Below, piece by piece: positions 44,419 to 53,359 of a stretch of 64,000 nt of DNA; positions within the stretch are counted from its first letter, which is position 1, and the number at the start of each line of letters is the position of its first letter. The stretch spans positions 2,528,785-2,592,784 of the forward strand of contig NZ_LN868937.1 in the NCBI RefSeq assembly GCF_001244735.1, read 5' to 3'. Source of the stretch: Bacillus andreraoultii. GTDB taxonomy: Bacteria > Bacillota > Bacilli > Bacillales > Caldibacillaceae. Position numbers and translations under genes: made by a program. The notes below the pieces were generated by a model. The model made no database searches. It was not told where the DNA came from and saw only the letters and a list, made by a program, of their open reading frames with translations.

Positions 44419-44775
44419 TTAACCTTTTGCTTTAAACAGTAACGCACCAATAAATGCAAAGATAATCGCCGAAGAAATCCCAGAACTGGTTACTTCAAAC
44501 ATACCTGTAATAACCCCTATTATTCCGTGTGCTTCTGCTTCTTGCATTGCACCGTGCACAAGAGAGTTACCAAAACTTGTAATCGGGATAGATGCCCCCG
44601 CACCCGCGAAATCTAATAATGGTTCATACAGTCCTAAACCATCTAGTATGGCACCAGTAACAACCAATAAACTTAATGTATGTCCAGGTGTAAGTTTTGC
44701 TAGGTCTAAAAGTAACTGACCAATCACGCAAAATAACCCACCAACGACAAAAGCCCAAAAAAACATCGCTAACAT
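44419..44775 (-). CDS. spoVAE: Stage V sporulation protein AE (SpoVAEb type)
   Basis: The 118-residue membrane protein has three to four helices and the family segments [41 protein letters not shown] and [16 protein letters not shown]. SpoVA proteins form the channel that moves Ca-dipicolinate into and out of the spore. The ATG at 44775 follows AAAGGAGGG; an upstream TTG at 44793 overlaps that site. It belongs with spoVAC-spoVAD but is separated from spoVAD by 280 bp containing repeat copy 7. Confidence 0.92.
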   Translation of the reverse strand: MLAMFFWAFVVGGLFCVIGQLLLDLAKLTPGHTLSLLVVTGAILDGLGLYEPLLDFAGAGASIPITSFGNSLVHGAMQEAEAHGIIGVITGMFEVTSSGISSAIIFAFIGALLFKAKG

Positions 44776-44818
44776 AATAATCCCTCCTTTCAATGCTAAA
44801 AACTGAAGGTCTTAACTT

Positions 44819-44978
44819 AGCTAATAGGAAAGTATCAATTTTCCAATTTCTACTTTCCTTGTGCGCATAAGCGAAGGCTCTAGTAGCTACATCAAAGCCG
44901 AAAAACTCTCTTTCTAATCAAGCGAACTCTAGTCTCTCGCTTGCTCCTAAAGGCTCTAACGTCCCTTTAGTTTTCATT
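44819..44978 (-). repeat. Interspersed intergenic repeat, copy 7 (inverted)
   Basis: This is the only copy in the opposite orientation. From the plus side it reads GCTAATAGGAAAGTA, TTTCCAATTTCTACTTTCC, TTGTGCGCATAAGCG, AAAGCCGAAAAACTC and GAACTCTAGTCTCTCGC. It separates spoVAD from spoVAE, so it lies inside what is usually one transcript. Confidence 0.82.
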
Positions 44979-45055
44979 AATTTTTGTTGCAAATGAAAAT
45001 TACCGCTTTCCTTACTACCCATAACTTTTCAAATTTATTGAGATGTCCGATTCCA

Positions 45056-46075
45056 TTATTTGTTCATCTCAATTGCTACAGCATGTGCGATACATGGAAT
45101 TGTTTCTTTTTGTTGAACAGTCATTGGTGACAGTAATGCTCCAGTTGCAACACATAATATTTTTTTATAAAAGCCATATTTCATTTGTTTTAATAAATGA
45201 CCGTAGATTACTGTTGATGAAGATGCAGCACCACTTGCACCGGCATTTACTTCTTGATCTTCGCTGTAAATCATTAAGCCACAATCTTGGAATTTCTCCT
45301 CGGGAATATGTACACCTTTTGAATGAAGAAGATCTATTGCTGCGGCACGCCCAACTTTTCCTAAATCACCTGTTACGATCAGATCATAATCATCAAAATT
45401 TCGACCCGTATCTTCAAAGTGAGCTATGATCGTATCTGCTGCAGCTGGTGCCATAGCTCCTCCCATGTTAAATGGATCACTTAACCCCATATCGATTACT
45501 TTACCAATGGTTGCCGATGTTATTCTCGGGACATCTTCATATTTAGCTACATTTTTTCCAATAACTGCAAATCCTGCACCAGTGACAGTCCATTGTGCTG
45601 TTGGTGGCTTTTGCCCACCATATTCAGTAGGATAACGAAACTGTCTTTCCGCCGTTGCATTATGACTTGCAGCACCTGTTATTATGTAGTCCGCTCCATC
45701 GCGATCAATAATAAAGGAGGAAAGAGCTAATCCCTCCATTGAAGTAGCACACGCATTAAATAAGCCAAAAAAAGGAATTTCTACTGTTCTTGCCGCAAAG
45801 TTTGTTGGTGTAATTTGGTTAATTAAATCGCCACCAATCATAAATTTAATATCTTCCTTTTTGAGCTCAGCCTTTTCTATCGCGATTTCGATAGCCTCTT
45901 CTATGAGTAAGCAATGAGCTTTCTCATAAGAATCCTCTCCCATCCAGAGGTCATCATGTAAAAGGTCAAAATCCTCTGCTAGTTTTCCATTTTTTTCAAA
46001 TGGTCCACCTGTTACTCCTGTGGAAATAATAACTGGTTCATTTTCAAAAATCCAACTTGCTTTCCCCACATTCAT
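45056..46075 (-). CDS. spoVAD: Stage V sporulation protein AD
   Basis: The 339-residue protein has a thiolase-like fold and matches SpoVAD, the dipicolinate-binding subunit of the SpoVA channel. Segments include GVTGGPFEKNGKLAEDFD, FGLFNACATSMEGLALS, TGAASHNATAERQFRYPTE and VTGDLGKVGR. The ATG at 46075 overlaps the spoVAC stop by 4 bp and follows GGAGGAGGATT; the longer frame from 46096 is unlikely. Confidence 0.95.
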   Translation of the reverse strand: MNVGKASWIFENEPVIISTGVTGGPFEKNGKLAEDFDLLHDDLWMGEDSYEKAHCLLIEEAIEIAIEKAELKKEDIKFMIGGDLINQITPTNFAARTVEIPFFGLFNACATSMEGLALSSFIIDRDGADYIITGAASHNATAERQFRYPTEYGGQKPPTAQWTVTGAGFAVIGKNVAKYEDVPRITSATIGKVIDMGLSDPFNMGGAMAPAAADTIIAHFEDTGRNFDDYDLIVTGDLGKVGRAAAIDLLHSKGVHIPEEKFQDCGLMIYSEDQEVNAGASGAASSSTVIYGHLLKQMKYGFYKKILCVATGALLSPMTVQQKETIPCIAHAVAIEMNK

Positions 46076-46551
46076 GAGAATCCTCCTCCAAACCATTGAA
46101 TAACAATTGTTTTAATCAATGCAACGACAAACGCAGAAAAAACACCAAACAAAATAACAGAACCAGCCAATTTAAACATATTACCTCCCACACCAAGAAC
46201 AAACCCTTCCGTTCGATGTTCAATTGCTGCTGATATTACTGCATTACCGAAACCTGTAACAGGAACAGCACTTCCAGCACCTGCAAATTGACCTAAACGA
46301 TCGTAAATACCAAAGCCTGTTAAAATCATAGCAAAAAAGATCATAGTTGCTACCGTTGGATTACTTGCTGTTTGTTCTGTAAAATTAAAGAAGTAAATAT
46401 AAAAGTATGTTACCGCTTGTCCAATTAAGCAGATTGTTCCCCCAACCAAAAATGCGACGATACAATTCCGTAATACAGGCCTTTTTGTTTCATGTTTCTG
46501 TTGTAATTTCTCATACTGCTTTTGTTCTGGTGTTTTTGAGTTCTTTCCCAT
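46072..46551 (-). CDS. spoVAC: Stage V sporulation protein AC
   Basis: The 159-residue protein has a charged N-terminus and about four membrane helices, with FLVGGTICLIGQAVTYFY, FAGAGSAVPVTGFGNAV and the SpoVAC-specific HRTEGFVLGVGGNMFKLAG. SpoVAC behaves as a mechanosensitive channel for Ca-dipicolinate release in germination. It starts the three-gene AC-AD-AE set; spoVAA, AB, EA and AF are absent nearby. Overlaps spoVAD by 4 bp. Confidence 0.95.
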   Translation of the reverse strand: MGKNSKTPEQKQYEKLQQKHETKRPVLRNCIVAFLVGGTICLIGQAVTYFYIYFFNFTEQTASNPTVATMIFFAMILTGFGIYDRLGQFAGAGSAVPVTGFGNAVISAAIEHRTEGFVLGVGGNMFKLAGSVILFGVFSAFVVALIKTIVIQWFGGGFS

Positions 46552-46566
46552 ATTATTCCTCTCCTA

Positions 46567-47043
46567 TCAAGTTTTTTCCGTACTTAATTTGATAATTTCT
46601 TGAAGTCGCTTTTCTCTTTTTTCCTCGGACAAATGATCTTTTTTTATTTTTTCATTTAAGCGAACAGATTCAAGAAAAATTTTATAATCACTAGATACAG
46701 TGAAATTTAATTCACTAAATTTTTTCTCTAATTTCTCTGTTAACTGTTTTTCAATTTTTTTCATACGAAATCGTTCTAGATGGCGAACTTTAAACCCAAC
46801 GAGACAATCTTTCTCTTTCCCTTTTACAACTGCAACATCATAAATTCCATTAACCGATAATGCTGTCTTTTTAATATCATCTACTAATCGTTCTTCTGAA
46901 GTGGTTTCCTTAACTGCAACCGGATTTGGATTTGCCGTTTTCAAAAGTGACGTTCTCGTTTCCGTTGTGTCATCAACTGAACTACAAGCGGTGGCCGAAA
47001 AAGTAGCAAAAATTATTAGCAAAAATAAATAACATCTCTTCAT
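46567..47043 (-). CDS. YhcN/YlaJ-family sporulation lipoprotein
   Basis: This 158-residue protein has a lipoprotein signal (MKRCYLFLLIIFATFSATAC; lipobox SATAC, Cys20). A YhcN/YlaJ-type domain follows, with ERLVDDIKKTALSVNGIYDVAVVKGKEKDCLVGFKV. Such lipoproteins sit in the inner spore membrane and affect germination or outgrowth. It lies 15 bp upstream of spoVAC in the same direction, so the four genes may be one operon. Confidence 0.85.
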   Translation of the reverse strand: MKRCYLFLLIIFATFSATACSSVDDTTETRTSLLKTANPNPVAVKETTSEERLVDDIKKTALSVNGIYDVAVVKGKEKDCLVGFKVRHLERFRMKKIEKQLTEKLEKKFSELNFTVSSDYKIFLESVRLNEKIKKDHLSEEKREKRLQEIIKLSTEKT

Positions 47044-47222
47044 TTCGTTACCTCACTAAAAGTAATTTATCTAATTTTGGTACATTATATTTTTTGCTGA
47101 TTTACACATTTTATGAATTGGAAATAAATGGTCAAGTGAAAACACTTATAAACAATAGGAACTGGGAAATTCGACAGTAGAAAGACTAACTTCAACACGA
47201 CAGCCGAAAATTTCACCATTAA

Positions 47223-47251
47223 AAAACCGTCTCTATTAATGAGACAGTTTT
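47223..47251 (-). terminator. Terminator of the glycan operon
   Basis: On the minus strand AAAACTGTCTC/GAGACGGTTTT is followed by TTAATGG, directly after the glycosyltransferase stop. Confidence 0.8.
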
Positions 47252-47255
47252 CCAT

Positions 47256-47936
47256 CTACGGTCCATATTTATTCTGGACCATTTGAATTTCCTTTTTAAT
47301 CAAATCATTATTTTTTTTTGTTCCCATCTGTTTATGCACGCGATAATGGATAGTAGGGACTTCAAAATAGCCAATTTCAAATTGCTTTGACACGCGTAAC
47401 CAATATTCATAATCTTGGGTATAAAGAAGGGCTTCATTAAAATAACCTACTTCTTCAAATATTGATTTATGAATGACTGCTGTAGATCCATTTAAAAAGT
47501 TCTGCCTTTTTAAAACTCTCTTCATTTGTTCGCTATTGTAAAATTTAAGGAATATTGGTTCGTGAATGATTTCATGGCGTTCATTTATGATGTAAAATGG
47601 AGAAAAACTAATTTTCAACTGTTTTTTTAACATAAAATCAATTTGTTTTTCTAATTTGTCCGGTAAAAAATAGTCATCCGAACTAAGCCAAGCAATATAA
47701 TCTCCATTTGCATGACGAATACCTAAATTTAAAGCGCTCGCAGTTCCACCGTTCGGTTTTTCTAGACATTGAATATGTTGTAAAAATGGGGTTATTTTCT
47801 CAATATTGTTCGTTGATCCATCGTTTACGACAATGATTTCCTTATTTTCATACGTTTGATCTAGTACGCTTGTAATTGCTTCATTAATATACGGGCAGTT
47901 GTAAAACGGAATAACAATTGATACTTTCGGTTCCAT
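47256..47936 (-). CDS. Family 2 glycosyltransferase
   Basis: The 226-residue GT-A enzyme has VSIVIPFYNCPYINEAI, IIVVNDGSTNN and the metal-binding AWLSSDDYFLPDK motif in place of a strict DxD. A later YTQDYEYWLRVS matches the acceptor-side ED motif. It would transfer a nucleotide-activated sugar to a glycan or protein. It is the last gene of a six-gene glycan operon and has no membrane anchor. Confidence 0.9.
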   Translation of the reverse strand: MEPKVSIVIPFYNCPYINEAITSVLDQTYENKEIIVVNDGSTNNIEKITPFLQHIQCLEKPNGGTASALNLGIRHANGDYIAWLSSDDYFLPDKLEKQIDFMLKKQLKISFSPFYIINERHEIIHEPIFLKFYNSEQMKRVLKRQNFLNGSTAVIHKSIFEEVGYFNEALLYTQDYEYWLRVSKQFEIGYFEVPTIHYRVHKQMGTKKNNDLIKKEIQMVQNKYGP

Positions 47937-47940
47937 AGAA

Positions 47941-48849
47941 TCACTCTTTATTTCGATAATAAGTCAATATTTCTTCCAATGACTCACGAAAATTATGCTT
48001 TGGATGCCAATTTAGTTCATTCATCTTTGATAAATCCATTTCATTCGTTACTGGCCTGCCACTTTTTTGGGTAAATCGCTTTCCATATTGAACAGGTACG
48101 GGTAGATCTGTTAATTCTTGGTATGTGTTTATTACTTCTGTTAATGTTCGATAATCCCCTGTCCCAATTGGATAAACTTCACCAATTTCTCCATGTAACA
48201 ACAGTTTTTCATAGGCAGAAATCGCATCCCTTATATTTAAAAAGTCACGCCTTTGATTCGGGTCATCTACTTTTATTAGTTCAACTTTATTCCCCTTTTC
48301 AAGTCCAGATATTTTTTGGGCTAAAAGTGCGCAAAACCCTTTAGAAGGACCTGGTCCAATTAAATTTGTCGGTTTTGCAATAATAACGGGAAGTTGAAAT
48401 AAATTTTTCCAAGACTTTGCAATGAGTGATTGGAAAGTTTTTGTCAAACCATACGGGTGGTTTGGTGAATTTTGTGGATTGTATTCAAGGGCAGATCCGA
48501 TAACTAAAACTCTTACCTTTTTATTCAACTTACGAATTGCTTCAAGGAGGTAGACGGTTGCTAAAACATTTACTTTTACATACTCACGCGGATTTTCCCA
48601 CGATTCCTTCACATCATTTTTTCCTGCAGCATGTAAAACATAATCAGGTTGGACAATAGTCACTACTTCTTCAATTGCTCTTTCATCTGACAAATCACAT
48701 TCAAATTCTTGATAATTTATTGAACTCTCTTTATCACTATAATTTCTTACTAATCCAACAACTTTGTACCCCTTTTCTGAAAAAAAACAACATGCATGGC
48801 GGCCAGTAAAACCATTAGCTCCAGTAATTAATATTGTTTTCTCATTCAT
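47941..48849 (-). CDS. NAD-dependent sugar epimerase/dehydratase (extended SDR)
   Basis: The 302-residue extended short-chain dehydrogenase has GANGFTGRHA (NAD-binding GxxGxxG) at about 10-19, VLHAAGKNDVKESW, and catalytic Ser plus HPYGLTK (Y-x3-K). It resembles GDP-6-deoxy-4-keto-hexose reductases (RMD/Tld) and related 4-reductases or 4-epimerases acting on nucleotide sugars. It overlaps the preceding gene by 8 bp. The exact substrate is unknown. Confidence 0.85.
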   Translation of the reverse strand: MNEKTILITGANGFTGRHACCFFSEKGYKVVGLVRNYSDKESSINYQEFECDLSDERAIEEVVTIVQPDYVLHAAGKNDVKESWENPREYVKVNVLATVYLLEAIRKLNKKVRVLVIGSALEYNPQNSPNHPYGLTKTFQSLIAKSWKNLFQLPVIIAKPTNLIGPGPSKGFCALLAQKISGLEKGNKVELIKVDDPNQRRDFLNIRDAISAYEKLLLHGEIGEVYPIGTGDYRTLTEVINTYQELTDLPVPVQYGKRFTQKSGRPVTNEMDLSKMNELNWHPKHNFRESLEEILTYYRNKE

Positions 48850-49693
48850 GATACTTCATCCAATCATGAAGTTCACGAATCATTTTTTGGTAAGTTGGAA
48901 CCGAATACGTAAAATCAGGCCGCGTAGTTTTCAACGTCCGATCTAATAAAACTTCATCAAACGGGTGGATGACTACATCGGTTTTCGAGAAAATTTGTTG
49001 GATTAACTTTAGTAAGTCATGTTTCGATATTACTTCTGGTGCGGCTACATGGTAGAGACCTTGCCCATTATTATTTATGACGTATTCAATGACTTTCGCT
49101 AATTCTAGTGTTGTAATGCCGTTCCACAACACTTTTGTATAGCCTTGTATATCACCTTTTTGTTGCATAAACCAATGCAGGAGACCAATTCCTTCTTTTA
49201 ATTCTGGACCAATAATGGACGTTCGAAGTGTAATATGGTTCGGTGATTGAACTTCCCCTAATGCTTTCGTCATTGCATAAATCGTTGTACCATCTGGGGA
49301 GTCGGTTTCTTTATAGCGCCCCTCCGTTTTCGGTGCAGGCATTTTCCCATCAACAGTGCCAGAAAATACACAGTCTGTACTTATGTGGATCAACTTACCA
49401 CCATGCATATCAAGAACTTTACTTATATAATGCGGAAGGAAGCTATTAACTTGAATAGCTTCCATTTGTTTTTTTGCGGCAAAGTCATTTAAAAGTCCAA
49501 TCGCATTAATAACAAAATCAGGTTGAACTTGTAAAATGATTTCTTTTACTCTTTCTAAATCTGTTGCATCATAATAAATTCCTTCCTCTTTCGAACGGGT
49601 CGTATATTGTACATCAAAATCGGTCTTTTCTTGGAAATAGTGTACAATCATATGTCCAGCCATTCCACGACCACCTAAAACAAGGAGTTTCAA
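48842..49693 (-). CDS. RmlD-like nucleotide-sugar 4-reductase
   Basis: The 283-residue SDR of the dTDP-4-dehydrorhamnose reductase (RmlD) family has LGGRGMAGHMIVHYF, the catalytic STDCVFSG and IYAMTKALGE (Y-x3-K). The rml genes for dTDP-rhamnose are absent. It instead lies between a UDP-GlcNAc 4,6-dehydratase-like gene and another SDR gene, so it probably reduces the 4-keto group of a UDP-2-acetamido-6-deoxy-L-hexose (WbvR-like). It overlaps the upstream gene by 4 bp. Confidence 0.85.
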   Translation of the reverse strand: MKLLVLGGRGMAGHMIVHYFQEKTDFDVQYTTRSKEEGIYYDATDLERVKEIILQVQPDFVINAIGLLNDFAAKKQMEAIQVNSFLPHYISKVLDMHGGKLIHISTDCVFSGTVDGKMPAPKTEGRYKETDSPDGTTIYAMTKALGEVQSPNHITLRTSIIGPELKEGIGLLHWFMQQKGDIQGYTKVLWNGITTLELAKVIEYVINNNGQGLYHVAAPEVISKHDLLKLIQQIFSKTDVVIHPFDEVLLDRTLKTTRPDFTYSVPTYQKMIRELHDWMKYHE

Positions 49694-50676
49694 TGTAAAA
49701 ACCCCCCTTTTTTTAATAGCTGCCTTATTTCTGATTTCGTCATTAAATGATCTTTTGAACTATAACTCTTTGTTTCAACTATTGGGCAATCATGATACTT
49801 TTCCTGTAAACTAGGAAAATGTCTTGTTGGTAAAATGACATAATAGTTGTCATCATAAATCACCGTATTTAAGCTCTCATTCTCGGAAAATAATAATTCA
49901 TGAACTTTTTCACCAGGACGAATACCTAACTCAATAATTTCTACATCCTTCCGTTGGGATTCCTCAATTAATACGTATGCTAAATCTACTATTCGGCAAG
50001 TCGGCATTTTCATAACAAATATTTCTCCGCCTTCACTTGATTCTGTTGCCTTAAATACAAGCTGAATCGCTTCTTCAATTGTCAAGAAAAACCGGGTCAT
50101 CCGTTTATCGGTAATACTTACTTTTCCTGTTGTTTCAATTTGCTCTTTAAAAACATAGATAACACTGCCGCTTGTTCCAAGAACATTTCCCCCGCGAATT
50201 GTAACAAATTTCGTTTTCTCGGTTAGTAAGTTCGCATGCGTAATTAACTGTTCAGAAATTGCTTTTGTCATCCCGTAAAAATTTGCCGGATTGGCTGCTT
50301 TATCTGTAGAAATATTCACAACCTTTTTCACTTCATTAACGATGGCAGCCTCAATTACATTTTGCGTTCCAATTACATTTGTCTTTAACGCTTCTAACGG
50401 CTGATCTTCACAAACTGGAACATGTTTTAATGCTGCTAAGTGAAATAACAAGTCAACTTGATGACAGGCAGTAACTATACTATCTTTATCTCTTATGTCA
50501 CCAATAATAAATCGTAATCGATCATCTTTAAATTTTCTTTGCATCGCCACTTGGCTTGCTTCATTTCTCGAAAATATACGAATTTCTTTCGGGTTTTTTG
50601 CTAATAATTGTTTTACAAGTTCATGTCCCCAAGACCCGGTTGCTCCTGTGATAAGTATAATTTGTTCATCAAACAA
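49690..50676 (-). CDS. UDP-GlcNAc 4,6-dehydratase-like SDR
   Basis: The 328-residue protein of the CapD/PseB/WbjB family has ILITGATGSWGHELV, FHLAALKHVP, ISTDKAANPANFYGMTKA (catalytic T-D-K and Y-x3-K) and MTRFFLTIEEAI. It removes water from UDP-GlcNAc to give a 4-keto-6-deoxy sugar, in some members with C5 inversion. The TTG at 50676 is chosen: it overlaps the upstream stop by 8 bp, follows GGGAGG by 8 bases and fits the family's N-terminus. A longer frame to 50739 reads through the upstream gene. Confidence 0.88.
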   Translation of the reverse strand: MFDEQIILITGATGSWGHELVKQLLAKNPKEIRIFSRNEASQVAMQRKFKDDRLRFIIGDIRDKDSIVTACHQVDLLFHLAALKHVPVCEDQPLEALKTNVIGTQNVIEAAIVNEVKKVVNISTDKAANPANFYGMTKAISEQLITHANLLTEKTKFVTIRGGNVLGTSGSVIYVFKEQIETTGKVSITDKRMTRFFLTIEEAIQLVFKATESSEGGEIFVMKMPTCRIVDLAYVLIEESQRKDVEIIELGIRPGEKVHELLFSENESLNTVIYDDNYYVILPTRHFPSLQEKYHDCPIVETKSYSSKDHLMTKSEIRQLLKKGGFLH

Positions 50677-51760
50677 CTCCTTTACCTCCCAAAATAAATT
50701 TAACGACTTTATCGGATACTCGTTGATCTTCATAACCAATGGGTAAATCCCAATCCGCTTTTTTATTTACCATAACCTTTACAGCTTTTAAAATTGATTT
50801 CGCATCGATACCTGAAACAATATTACTACCGCATTCAACCGTTTCAGGACGTTCTGTACTATTCCGTATCGTTACAGCAGGAACATGAAAAATACAACTT
50901 TCCTCCTGGACAGTGCCACTATCTGTTAGGACACAATAAGCATTTTTTTGTAATTGAATAAAATCAAAAAATCCAAACGGTTCGTGGAATTCAATTCTTG
51001 GATGAAATTGATGAGTTGTTAAAGTTGTAAGTTTTGATTTTGTACGGGGATGGGTGCTACAAATAATTCTTTTATTAAAGTTTGTTGCAACACCATGTAA
51101 GCCTGTAAAAATTTCTTGCAAACGATGTTTTTGATCAACATTTTCAGCACGGTGAATCGTAACGAGAAAATAATCACGTGTTTTAAGATTCAAGTCTTTC
51201 AATATATTACTCTCGTTAATTTTTTGCTCATAATAAGTTAACACTTCATAAATTGGATTTCCTGAGACAATAATGCGATTACTTGGAAACCCTTCTCGCA
51301 ATAAGTTTTCGCGCGAATTTGGTGTATATGGTAAATTAATTGTCGAAACCGAATCAATAACCCGACGATTTTTCTCTTCAGGAACCTCTAGATCAAAACA
51401 ACGATTTCCCGCTTCCATATGAATGACAGGAATTCCCATTCGCTCTAGGAAGATTGAAGAAAGGGCACTATTTGTATCACCAAGCACTAATGCTTTATCT
51501 GGCTTTTCATACTTAATGATTGATTCCAGTCCGTTAAACATGGTAGCCAATTGATTCCCTAACGTATTTTTTTCATTATATAAATGATAATCTGGTTTAC
51601 GAATTTGTAATTCTTCAAAAAAAATATCACTTAAATTTTTCGTGAAATTTTGTCCTGTGTGAACAAGAATATGTTTGTCACATAGCTCATCTAATTTTTT
51701 AATAATGAGACTGAGGCGAATGATTTCAGGTCTTGTTCCTAGTATTGTTAATATCCTCAT
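50669..51760 (-). CDS. UDP-N-acetylglucosamine 2-epimerase family protein
   Basis: The 363-residue non-hydrolysing epimerase of the WecB/MnaA/WbjD family has GTRPEIIRL, HTGQNF, LGDTNSALS, HMEAGNRCFD, HRAEN and LTDSGTVQEES. Members invert C2 of UDP-GlcNAc or of UDP-2-acetamido-6-deoxy sugars. Because it adjoins a 4,6-dehydratase and a 4-reductase, the WbjD/WbvD role is more likely than wall teichoic acid synthesis. ATG follows AGGAAGTG. Confidence 0.88.
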   Translation of the reverse strand: MRILTILGTRPEIIRLSLIIKKLDELCDKHILVHTGQNFTKNLSDIFFEELQIRKPDYHLYNEKNTLGNQLATMFNGLESIIKYEKPDKALVLGDTNSALSSIFLERMGIPVIHMEAGNRCFDLEVPEEKNRRVIDSVSTINLPYTPNSRENLLREGFPSNRIIVSGNPIYEVLTYYEQKINESNILKDLNLKTRDYFLVTIHRAENVDQKHRLQEIFTGLHGVATNFNKRIICSTHPRTKSKLTTLTTHQFHPRIEFHEPFGFFDFIQLQKNAYCVLTDSGTVQEESCIFHVPAVTIRNSTERPETVECGSNIVSGIDAKSILKAVKVMVNKKADWDLPIGYEDQRVSDKVVKFILGGKGVV

Positions 51761-51858
51761 TTAAACACTTCCTAATATTGTTTATCTTTACTCTTTATAG
51801 TATTCTGTCAGTATTCATTCGGACTAGTACGCACGACTATTTTAAAAAGCTTAACGAG

Positions 51859-52779
51859 CTACTCTATATTCCTAATAATTGCTCTTATATGTTGAAGTAA
51901 ATCAACTGCTCGCTTCCCTGTTGAATGGCGGCGTCGCACCATTTCATACCCTTTTGTAACAATTTTGTTCCGCTCTTCTTCATTGCTTAAATAGTAAGCT
52001 ACTTTTTCTTGTAAATTACTTTCATCTACAGCTACAAATGTTTCACCATCGATAAATCCGAGGTCCGTTAACTCTTTCGATGGAGTTGCGAGTAATAATG
52101 TTCTACAAGCGGCCACTTCGAAGTATTTCATTAAAGGGAAATGTTCGATCGAATCGCAAGTAACAAATATTTTTGCTTGATTTATTTCCCTAGCATACCT
52201 TTCACCGGCATATACACGCCCAAAGTCTTGAATATGTTGATAACCAGGATGAGCATGATACACAAAGTTCGGTTGATCTTTTAATTGCTCATAAAATTTC
52301 GCTCGTTTTGGATAAAGCCATGGGAAAATCGCCCCCATCATTAAAATGTCAATGTTCTTCGTTAATTTATAGTCTTTAAAAATATTCGTCGGCACATGAT
52401 GTGGAAACCAAATCATTCGGTGAATGAATTCAGGAAAAAGAGAAATAAAAGCCTCACGATAATGAGTAAATAGGTATTGAATATTTTCTCGCTCATAAAA
52501 TCTTTTCCGTTGATTCGGTTTATATTTTAAATCATGGACAATAGCACTAACAGGGATATCGATTTCATTAAATCCACCAACATGTGGACAATAATCCGGT
52601 TTCATATCGTTAAGTAAAATAAAATCTGGTTTACTTCTTTCGGTACGTAATATTTCCACAATGTGACCATCTTGATTACATGTTTCGACATTCACATATT
52701 TCCTTAACTCTTCAAATAAATATTGACTGCTTTTTTCTATACGATTTGTAAAATCACGTGTTATAAAAAGAATGTTCAT
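51859..52779 (-). CDS. CgeB-like glycosyltransferase
   Basis: The 306-residue GT-B protein resembles the spore protein CgeB and Glyco_trans_1_2 enzymes: NILFITRDF at the N-terminus, VSAIVHDLKYKP and WFPHHVPT midway, and FPLMKYFEVAACRTLLLATPS in the donor-binding domain. In Bacillus, CgeB-type enzymes glycosylate the outer spore surface. It is the first gene of the glycan operon and lies 99 bp upstream of the epimerase gene. Confidence 0.85.
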   Translation of the reverse strand: MNILFITRDFTNRIEKSSQYLFEELRKYVNVETCNQDGHIVEILRTERSKPDFILLNDMKPDYCPHVGGFNEIDIPVSAIVHDLKYKPNQRKRFYERENIQYLFTHYREAFISLFPEFIHRMIWFPHHVPTNIFKDYKLTKNIDILMMGAIFPWLYPKRAKFYEQLKDQPNFVYHAHPGYQHIQDFGRVYAGERYAREINQAKIFVTCDSIEHFPLMKYFEVAACRTLLLATPSKELTDLGFIDGETFVAVDESNLQEKVAYYLSNEEERNKIVTKGYEMVRRRHSTGKRAVDLLQHIRAIIRNIE

Positions 52780-52810
52780 TCCTTTAACTACAACCTCCTA
52801 TCTGACGGTA

Positions 52811-52965
52811 GTAAAGAAATCTTAAGATTCATTTCTTTAGCGGGAGGAGAGCCTTTAGTTCACCAAAGTAATTTTTTATGCTATGGGGCATGCTATCGAA
52901 GTCTTTCTTCTGTGCTTATGCATTAGGAAAGTAGAAATGGAAAGATTTATACTTTCCTATTAGCC
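52811..52965 (+). repeat. Interspersed intergenic repeat, copy 8
   Basis: The head is diverged, but GAGCCTTTAGTTCACC, TTTCTTCTGTGCTTATGC and AGGAAAGTAGAAATGG are recognisable, ending TATACTTTCCTATTAGCC. It joins the T run of the next terminator. Confidence 0.78.
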
Positions 52966-52972
52966 GAAAAAA

Positions 52973-52991
52973 GAGCCCCTTAAGGGAGCTC
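52973..52991 (-). terminator. Terminator downstream of the 77-residue gene
   Basis: On the minus strand GAGCTCCCTT/AAGGGGCTC is followed by TTTTTTCGG, 8 bp past the stop at 53000. Confidence 0.8.
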
Positions 52992-52999
52992 ACATTCAT

Positions 53000-53233
53000 T
53001 TAAAACCGAACCGGTGGTAGTGGTGGATGATCAATTGCGACAATCGATTTTATAGCTATTGTTGTATGGGATGCCTCTGCAGAAGTTGCTCTTGTAAAAG
53101 TTACATATGATGGAGTCATTTCAGTTACTTTAACGCCATGTAAAACAGTTTCATTTCCGTCATTTATTGGAAGTGTATAAACCGTATCAATAACCAACCC
53201 TAATTCTCGTAAGCGAAACAAATGTCCATACAT
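53000..53233 (-). CDS. Small spore-locus protein of unknown function
   Basis: This 77-residue, strand-rich soluble protein (YGHLFRLRELGLVIDTVYTL, GNETVLHGVKVTEMTPSYV, ends HPPLPPVRF) has no family I can name. A strong GGAGGAGG site precedes the ATG, and a terminator follows. It sits between yjcA/cotZ and the glycan operon, so a role in the coat or exosporium layer is plausible but unproven. Confidence 0.65.
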   Translation of the reverse strand: MYGHLFRLRELGLVIDTVYTLPINDGNETVLHGVKVTEMTPSYVTFTRATSAEASHTTIAIKSIVAIDHPPLPPVRF

Positions 53234-53359
53234 TCTTATATTCCTCCTCCATTTAATAATGTTGTCTATATTTATATATGTATTTGCTTCATCTTTGAAT
53301 GGACATCTGTTCTTGTAATAGTCAATGTACGTTAAATTGTGCTTTTATCTATTTAAAAT

